Positions 57,640-64,000 of a stretch of DNA of 64,000 nt are shown one piece after another; positions within the stretch are counted from its first letter, which is position 1; each line of letters opens with the position of its first letter. The DNA comes from Romanomermis culicivorax (Eukaryota > Nematoda > Enoplea > Mermithida > Mermithidae). Location of the stretch: positions 186,001 to 250,000 of the forward strand of contig CAWUHX010000236.1 in NCBI GenBank assembly GCA_963922205.1, in the 5' to 3' direction. The position numbers were made by a program, and so were the translations under genes. Under the pieces are notes generated by a model. The model ran no database searches, was not told where the DNA came from, and saw only the letters and a list, made by a program, of their open reading frames with translations.

Positions 57640-58135
57640 TTTGCAGTTTCAATTGAACCAGCAGTGTTATTGGGATTTTCGGGGTGCAAGGGTTTTCGAT
57701 CATGGGGAACTTGATGGACGCGCGGTCACTTTACACAAAAAAATTATCCTGTGTAAACAAATGAATTTCCGCGATTTTGTGTTAAGGGATTTTCGACCAC
57801 AGACAATTGAATGTACCCGAACACTTTACACAAAAAATTATACTAAGTGTAAACAAATGTATTTTTTCGATTTATTGGAGGGAGAGGCTTTCGGCTTCGG
57901 AGAATTCGATGGGTGCAGCGACGTCACACAAAAAATTATCCCGAGTATAAATAAACGTATTTCCGTAATTTTTTGATGAAGAGCTTTCTGAACATGGGGA
58001 ATTCAATGGACGCAGTCACTTTATACAAAAAAATCGTTCAGTGTAAACAAAGGTATTTTTGCGATTTTTGGGTTGAGGGGTTCCTGGCGATTTAGAATTC
58101 AATGGATATGATCACTTTACATTCTGTTTAAACGT
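57640..58135. repeat. degenerate minisatellite, ~97-bp unit
   Basis: The core CTTTACACAAAAAAATTATC with TGTGTAAACAAATG recurs at about 57727, 57824, 57922 and 58018, each followed by TTTCCGCGATTTT-like sequence and a GGGGAACTTGATGGACGCG-like segment. A 122-codon frame across it (57608-57976) is a product of the repeat. Confidence 0.75.
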
Positions 58136-59624
58136 GTATTAAGTACTATGCAGTTTGCACGTCTTTTACTTTTACGGAAAATGAGAATTAGTAGCTTTAA
58201 GATTGTTTTTTATTGTTTCTTTGATGTGAAGATGACCAAATCTAAAATTTCAATGTGCTTCTATGAAGGTTTTCATGTATGGTCGAGGATCACTAAAAAG
58301 GCGTAGACTGGTTTATTAGAAAATGCCCCTATGGGGCAGAACAAAGAAGAATATATCAAGTTGGAAAAAGAAGTGGACTAGATTTTCGAAAAATTGGGTT
58401 AAAGTTTGAAAAATCCATGTTTATTCTTTCTGATTAAAAAATTTCGCATGTCTCTGGAAAAGTATATTCTGCAGCTGAGTGCATCAGCACATCTTAGCAA
58501 CCGTCAGGGCGGTAGGTAAACCCTTCCACTGGGGCTATGGATATTCCTAGCTGGCCTCTGGAAAAAGTCAATTGACTCCCCCTGAAATTTTTCAAAATCA
58601 AAAAACATGTGGAAAAACAGGTTTTTTGACAAGAATTAGTAAAAATTGAAAATTTTTTTGAAAATCCATTTTTTGCTTTTCAACTATCACCCTCGAATAT
58701 TCTTCCCATGCATTTCACTTCCAACCATACATGTGCAGCTCTGAAATTTGACGGGAGGGTTGTTACAGAAGGGGTGAACCCTGATTTTTTTAGACAAAAA
58801 TCCCAAGAAGTTTACTAAAAAATTTTTTCGTACATAAAAAGACTTTCAATTTCAAAACTCTATGGATACATACCCTCGTATCACACCTCACACAAGTATG
58901 CTTCCAACTGCACTGAACTTTTTTACTGAATTTACTGTCAATTAAACAGGAATCAACTGTGGTTGACGCATAAAATCCAACTCGGGTTTTTTAGAGAAAA
59001 AGCTACAGCATGAAGTCTTCTTAGAACTAGATCAATTGTGTGCCAAGCATTAAAATTGTGCAGACAAAAGTCTGAAATTAAAAAATAAGACTGAATCAAA
59101 AATTGCCTTACAAATATGGCATTTTCATTCAACACAGGCGCTATCTTTTAGCTCCATTGTGACATACAATTCAATGCAGAGATTGATCAAAAAGGACAAT
59201 AACACATTGAGATTTCATGGCACAGAGCAGAGCAAGTTTGCTCTTCACATTAGCAGAAACAGATATGAGTAATTAATGAATAGTGTTTCATTATGTGGGT
59301 GCCTGATACAATTTTGTTTCATGTAAGATCAACCATGCCTCCTAGACTCATGGTCTAAAAATAAAAATTATCAAAATAATGGTCAAACGCAAATTATCAG
59401 AAATCTACAAAACTTAATTAAATACTGTAGCCAAAATTAACTTTTTTCGAATTTTTTCTTCTTTCACCTATCCTCTATTTTCTTGCCAGTTCTTTTTTTG
59501 TTTTGTCTTTTTAGAGAAAATTTTAAGAAAAAAAATCGTTTGTATATCGAAGCTAATAATTTAACAAAAATATAAAAATTGTAAATAAAAAATTTCCGCG
59601 CCTTCCCCGAAAAAATGTCTGCGT

Positions 59625-59735
59625 CGACCACAGAGACAACAGAGCGCAGGACAATAGCGGATAGGCGCAATAGGGCGCAATGACATTGGAGCGCAGGACA
59701 ATAAAGCACAGAAAAATTAGATCAGAGCAAAATAA
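59625..59735. repeat. short array GAGCGCAGGACAATA, left part
   Basis: Several copies of a motif such as AGAGCGCAGGACAATAG occur here. This is the complement of the larger array at 60095-60325. Confidence 0.65.
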
Positions 59736-60094
59736 AAAAACGAAAATAAAATAATGCGAAAAATATCAACATTTCAGCCCAAAAATGCTCTCTTTAAATT
59801 TTTCGTGTCAGAAGAGGTCAAAGCCAAAACATTTTTCCACCATGGAATGTTTTGTCAAAAGTTGCGAAAGACACAAAAAAGCGCAGATATTTGACCTTTG
59901 AATCTCCGAATAAAATTGCTATATTTTGTTATTTTCGAATTCATCTTGAATTAGAATCACACAGGCAGTTTTTTGTCAGCTTTTGAAATAAAGCTGCTTG
60001 CTCAGTATCTTTTTTCATGTTCAAAAGCAATTTAAAATTCCCGTTCATTGCAGATCACGGAAAGTTGGTTAAAATGTTTTCGAACCAATAGATA

Positions 60095-60325
60095 CGCCCT
60101 TATGTCCCTGCGCTCTATTGTCCTGCACCCTAATGTCCGCGCTCTAATGTCCCTGCGCTCTAATGTCTACGCTCTAGTGTCCCCGCTCTAATGGCCGCGC
60201 TCTATTGTCCTGCGCTCCAATGTCCCCGCGCTCTATTGTCTTGCGCTCTATTTTTCTGCGCTCTAATGTCTCTGCGTTCTAATGTCTGCGCTCTAATGTC
60301 CCTGCGCTCTAATGTCCGGTCACGG
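60095..60325. repeat. array of GCGCTCTAATGTCC units
   Basis: About fourteen copies of a 14-18-bp unit (GCGCTCTAATGTCCCT and variants) lie head to tail. It forms an inverted pair with 59625-59735. Confidence 0.8.
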
Positions 60326-60789
60326 ATTATAACATGCCAATCCTCACTGTTTTTCTGCTAGAGTTAGAGGCATAGATTCGGATCAGTCAGGACTTACAAT
60401 GCTATATTGCTATTGGTTTAGTATTTCTCCATATTTGAGTGAAGTCAACCATTAGCCTGCATATAATTTTCATTCAGAAAAATTTTACTGTGGTTGAAAC
60501 AATGTTTATGGGAGGAAAAAATGCACGAAGCTGCTGAATATACTTCTCCACAGACAGGAAAAATTTTTTAATAAGAAAAAATGAAAATCCTATATTACAA
60601 AAGTGGATTTTTCAAACTTTAACCCAAGTTCTCGAAAATCTAGTCCTCTCATTTCTCCAGCTTGGCAACTAAGCGAGTATATTCTTCTCTTTTCTGGACC
60701 CATCGGGGCATTTTCTAATAAATTAGTTTAAAATGATGAACGTTTCGAATGCCGAAAATATAACTTCAATTTGATATGTAATTTTCCCC

Positions 60790-61105
60790 GTGGAGAACCT
60801 CAAAGGCCCTGTCATACTTCACCGCACGGCGCCGCGCGGCACCGGTTGTTCTATTCATATTAAGAAGCGGCGCCGCGCGGTACCGCCCTTGAAGTATGAA
60901 TAGGTTTGCGGCGCCGCGCGGCGCCCCATCAGGTTTCAACTGAACCAATACACATTTTTTTGAGAAGAGCAAAATCCAAAAGTAAAAAAGCGGCGCCGTA
61001 GGGCGCCGCGCGGTACCGCGCGGCGAAGTATGACAAGCCACCGCGTGGCGCCGCCTGTTAGTATGAATAGGACAACCGGCGCCGCGCGGTGCTCGTCTCG
61101 ATAAA
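60790..61105. repeat. GC-rich palindrome cluster GGCGCCGCGCGGCGCC
   Basis: Palindromes of the type GCGGCGCCGCGCGG occur at about 60825, 60868, 60910, 60990, 61010, 61050 and 61078. They are separated by CTATTCATA/TATGAATAG and GTCATACTT/AAGTATGAC blocks in both orientations. The 140-codon minus-strand frame here is a by-product. A related piece lies at 62765-62815. Confidence 0.75.
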
Positions 61106-61279
61106 TGCAAAATACGAAAAATGCGAAAAAGATGAAAAATACGAAAAAAATCGAAAAATAAAAAGCGCAATAGAAAAATAAAAATCAATCAAAATAAAAA
61201 TCACTGCTGAGAAATATCAATTTATATAAATTGATTTTGAAAAATTGAATATATATATACACGATTATTCATTCACATA

Positions 61280-61580
61280 TGTGCTATATACAGGATCCAG
61301 ATCTGATCTGGGTCCGGTCGGACCTGCTTTTTAGGACCCAGATTCAAAGTGGTTCCATCTCCTTTCCCTAGTACTCGGGAAATCGGGACGTTCAGGAAAT
61401 AGAGACGGGTGTATCCCCATTCCCCGATTGTCCCTTTTCCCCCAATGTCCCGATTCCCCGAAAGTCCCTTTTCCCCGCAAGTCTCGTTTCCCCGTAGAAC
61501 GCTATAAATCAAACACTGATTTTCCCTTTTCCCCGAACGTCCCTATTCCCCGAAAGTGTCGAATCCCGTTTCCCCGAAAA
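61280..61580. repeat. array of GTCCCTATTCCCCGAAA units (C-rich side)
   Basis: A GATCTGATCTGGGTCCGGTC palindromic stretch (61295-61325) is followed by about ten copies of a 15-17-bp C-rich unit such as CGTCCCTATTCCCCGAAA. The complementary G-rich array lies at 62200-62480. Confidence 0.75.
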
Positions 61581-61763
61581 CAGAGGAAGGCTATTTTTAG
61601 ATTGCACTTTGTAAATTGAAAATTTTTCCATAGAAAAGATTGTAAATTGTAGGTATAAAAATTAAAATTAGAAGTTGCTGACTTTAGATTACGTGCAACT
61701 TACAAATCTGGGTAAATTTTAAAGTATTATTGTGTGTAAACAGCTTTACAAAACTTTTTTCAC

Positions 61764-61885
61764 AATAAGACAACTTTTACTTTGATTTCGCAACTATTAT
61801 TTTGATTTCACAACTTTTACCTTGATTTCACAACTTTTACCTTCATTTCACAACTTCTACTTCATTTCACAATTTTTACTTTTTG
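61764..61885. repeat. tandem repeat CAACTTTTACCTTGATTTCA
   Basis: Five to six degenerate copies of a ~23-bp unit lie head to tail between the two arrays. Confidence 0.75.
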
Positions 61886-62054
61886 AAAAATGACCACTTT
61901 TACTGAATTTCTGTTTGTACAGTAATCATAAATGCTAGGGGCATAAAATTTGGCCCTTGTAACGAAGACAAGCAGGGAATTCTAATGCAGTAATCCGCGT
62001 TATAAAATCTCCGTTATAAAAAATTATGAAAGTCAGCACCGGTCGCCTTTTTTT

Positions 62055-62480
62055 GGCTCCCTGTACATGATCGGGATCTGGTCGGATCTGCTGTTCAGGA
62101 TCTTGATACAGATCCGACAACTGCAGCTATCTAGATCTGGATCATGATTTGACGAAACAATTTTTGAAGATCCGGATTCGATTTAGTCACAAAAATGGAT
62201 CCGTCCTATTCGGGGAATCGGGACGTTCGGGGAATAGGTACTAATGCATTGTTCGAGGAAAAGAGAATTTGATTCATTATTCAGGGAATCAGGATTTTCG
62301 GGGAATAGGGACTTTCGGGGAATTGGGACGTTCGGGGAATAAGGACACAATCATAGAGACTAATGCATTTTTCGGGGAAATAAAAAATTTATTCATTATT
62401 CGGGGAATCGGGTCCTACGGGGAATATGAACTTTCGGACAATTGGGATATTTGCGGAAAAGGGACGTTGGGGGAATAAAG
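62055..62480. repeat. array of TTCGGGGAATAGGGAC units (G-rich side)
   Basis: A second GATCTG/CAGATC palindromic stretch (62065-62150) is followed by about twelve copies of a 16-bp unit such as TTCGGGGAATCGGGACG. This is the complement of 61370-61570, although the palindromic block precedes the array on both sides, so the pair is not a simple inversion. Confidence 0.75.
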
Positions 62481-62764
62481 ACACAATCGAAATGGAGTAT
62501 ACTTGCTGTAGAAACATGATTACACCTACTTTGCATATTCATAATTTTTACACATTATAATGTCTTCATTGCAAATTGAGTGATCAACTTCTTAGTAAAT
62601 CTTTATTGAAAATTAAGTAACCAATTTGGTAAAATAATTTGACAAGTGTCAGAATTCACCATTCAAGTGGAAAATATGATTCAACTACATGTATAGATGT
62701 CACAGTATGCAACAATATGTTACAACAACAGTATGCTGCAACTTTAGAACACATAACTTGTTCG

Positions 62765-62815
62765 AAAATTTCGGTTCAGTTGAAACTTGATGGCGGCGCC
62801 GCGCGGCGCCATCAT
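62765..62815. repeat. single GGCGCCGCGCGGCGCC palindrome, related to 60790-61105
   Basis: GGTTCAGTTGAAAC with a GATGG-GCGCC palindrome repeats, in inverse orientation, the piece at about 60915-60955. It is a truncated member of the GC-palindrome family. Confidence 0.65.
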
Positions 62816-63125
62816 GGACAGAACTCTGTCGATACGTGTGTGCTATTCGAGAAATTTTGACCACTCAATCAGGAAATGATTAAATTTTTAGCTATTCTGC
62901 TTGAAGGCCACTGCCGAACTTACATGCATAGGATCGCTGCCATTGACCATTTCAAAATGAAAGTAATATAGTATCAAATCGAAAGAGAATAGTCTAAATT
63001 GATTGCACAAAGCCTGTCGTCGTTAAGTTTAGGTTTATTCGAAAGTACTCTTTTATGAATACCCATCGCGCTCCTTGAATCATCTTTAAAGCCAAAAATG
63101 AACTATTTAAATATGGAAGCAAAAA

Positions 63126-63362
63126 GGGTCATTTATACTTGCCTTCTTCGACGGAACGGAACGGAATGCAATCGACACAAGGTAACCGAACGAAAGAGAA
63201 ATTTTCGTTACGTTCGGTTCGGTTGGAGGTTACCATCGGTAGTTTTCCACAAAATCGCAGTTATCCTTTCCGACCTAAAGTGGATTTTCAGGGTGAACGT
63301 TTCAAGCTCTTGGCGATCCATATCGTTCCGTTCGGTCGAAAGAGGCAAGTTTAAATGAACCT
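63126..63362. repeat. MITE-like element with iterated GGAACG/GGTTCG motifs
   Basis: The left end GGGTCATTTATACTTGCC plus TTCTTCGACGGAACGG is matched by the complement of the right end (GGTTCATTTAAACTTGCC plus TCTTTCGACCGAACGG). CGGAACGGAACGG and GTTCGGTTCGGTTGG iterations lie inside. Flanking duplication is not clear. Confidence 0.65.
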
Positions 63363-64000
63363 TAAGGTTTAGAAGTTCAAGATTAACTCGAATGAAACCT
63401 GAGGTTTAGATATTGCAACTCGCCACAAGATACACAATAGAATGGCGTTTGTGGCAGGAAATTGCATGTAATTCTCTATGGATCCCTACACAAACTATTG
63501 CATGTATGAAGGAATTAGCGTGATTGCATTACCGCCTACTTGGTATGTTTCATAGCAACCATTTCATTAAGGCTAATACATTTGAGTTACTTCGTATGTA
63601 AGAGATCCAATGAATGTTATAACGTTTTTTTCTGCTGATGAAGATCCACACTTTCATGAGAGCTTTGTTTTTATCTTATTTTTATCGTCAAAAATTTACA
63701 TCAAGAGGGTGGATTAAACCCCTCAAATCATCATTTTCTCCGAAAAATCTGGGGAATAAACAGAACACGTGGATTTAATTCACAAATCATTGCGATAATC
63801 ATAAAACGACACACGAATTTTCTGCGAGAAAGTGGATTCTTTCATGACTGTTCGGGGCCGAAAAAAAGAAGGGTGTACGAGCGCCACCTAGGATAGTCAG
63901 AAGCGCTAGGCATTAATTCTAATGGAGATTTCTCGGTGTATGATTGGTTGTTGGACAGTCGATAGGGTAGAAATCAGGAATAAGTAAACGCATAATGAAC
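63363..64000. other. right-end spacer
   Basis: I see no gene, repeat or RNA signal here. Confidence 0.3.

Larger units (their letters stand above)
58312..60722. mobile_element. 2.4-kb TIR element containing a 17-bp array
   Basis: TTTATTAGAAAATGCCCC at the left end is the complement of GGGGCATTTTCTAATAAA at the right end, and similarity extends inward about 170 bp (GGACTAGATTTTCGA, TTAAAGTTTGAAAAATCCA). No transposase frame is visible. It carries inverted short arrays described separately. No clear target duplication is seen. Confidence 0.65.

Noticed and set aside
57608-57976. 122-codon frame as a gene
   Set aside because: It is produced by the 97-bp minisatellite and has no independent coding signal.
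60095-60325. CRISPR-like array
   Set aside because: The units are adjacent without spacers and degenerate, and the context is eukaryotic with split genes.
60766-61188. 140-codon minus-strand frame
   Set aside because: It is generated by the GC-rich palindrome cluster; its residues are runs of Arg, Ala and Gly from the repeat.
1-64000. tRNA, rRNA or spliced-leader RNA genes
   Set aside because: I looked for tRNA box B strings and for the canonical nematode leader and found no convincing candidate; a covariance-model search would be needed to exclude them.

Overview
The window looks like nuclear DNA of a small AT-rich invertebrate, most probably a nematode. The coding exons are separated by introns ending in the TTTTCAG-type acceptor typical of nematodes, one gene has such an acceptor 12 bases before its ATG (a likely spliced-leader site), and there is a divergent seven-transmembrane chemoreceptor-like gene. 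The assignment rests on style and gene content, not on a diagnostic marker. I recognised no rRNA, tRNA, CRISPR or prokaryotic operon.

Layout. 1-208: last exon of an NDUFC2-like complex I subunit. 323-695: small foldback repeat. 1517-1663: possible tiny gene. 1860-7682: ten-exon HIRIP3-like histone chaperone gene whose last intron is swollen by a hAT-type element with a perfect 8-bp target duplication and by MITEs. 7.7-12.4 kb: mostly non-coding, with a minus-strand 7TM receptor interrupted by one TGA. 13.2-18.7 kb: a foldback element with kilobase-long arms bounded by TTAA; its left arm carries a solo LTR whose empty site is preserved in the other arm. 18.9-21.7 kb: a cluster of MITEs.

22.1-47.2 kb is a retrotransposon complex with three Ty3/gypsy-type copies. 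Copy A (22.5-29.2 kb) has protease, RT, RNase H and integrase with a few stops, then a polypurine tract and LTR start. Copy B (29.4-36.6 kb) keeps only the integrase end of pol but carries a large intact second gene. Copy C (38.9-47.2 kb) is a decayed relative of B with the same gene order. The second gene (ORF2) lies after integrase and is spliced. It encodes a DEDDy-type 3'-5' exonuclease domain, a coiled coil, a helical domain and an RGG tail. I know of no described LTR retrotransposon with this protein; it is the strongest candidate for a new system here. A 1,829-bp repeat, apparently identical in both copies, sits at the truncated pol ends of B and C.

47.3-64 kb is a mosaic of foldback elements, MITEs, tandem repeats and gene fragments. 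At least seven small elements across the window share one design: inverted ends built from many copies of a short motif that is different in each element.
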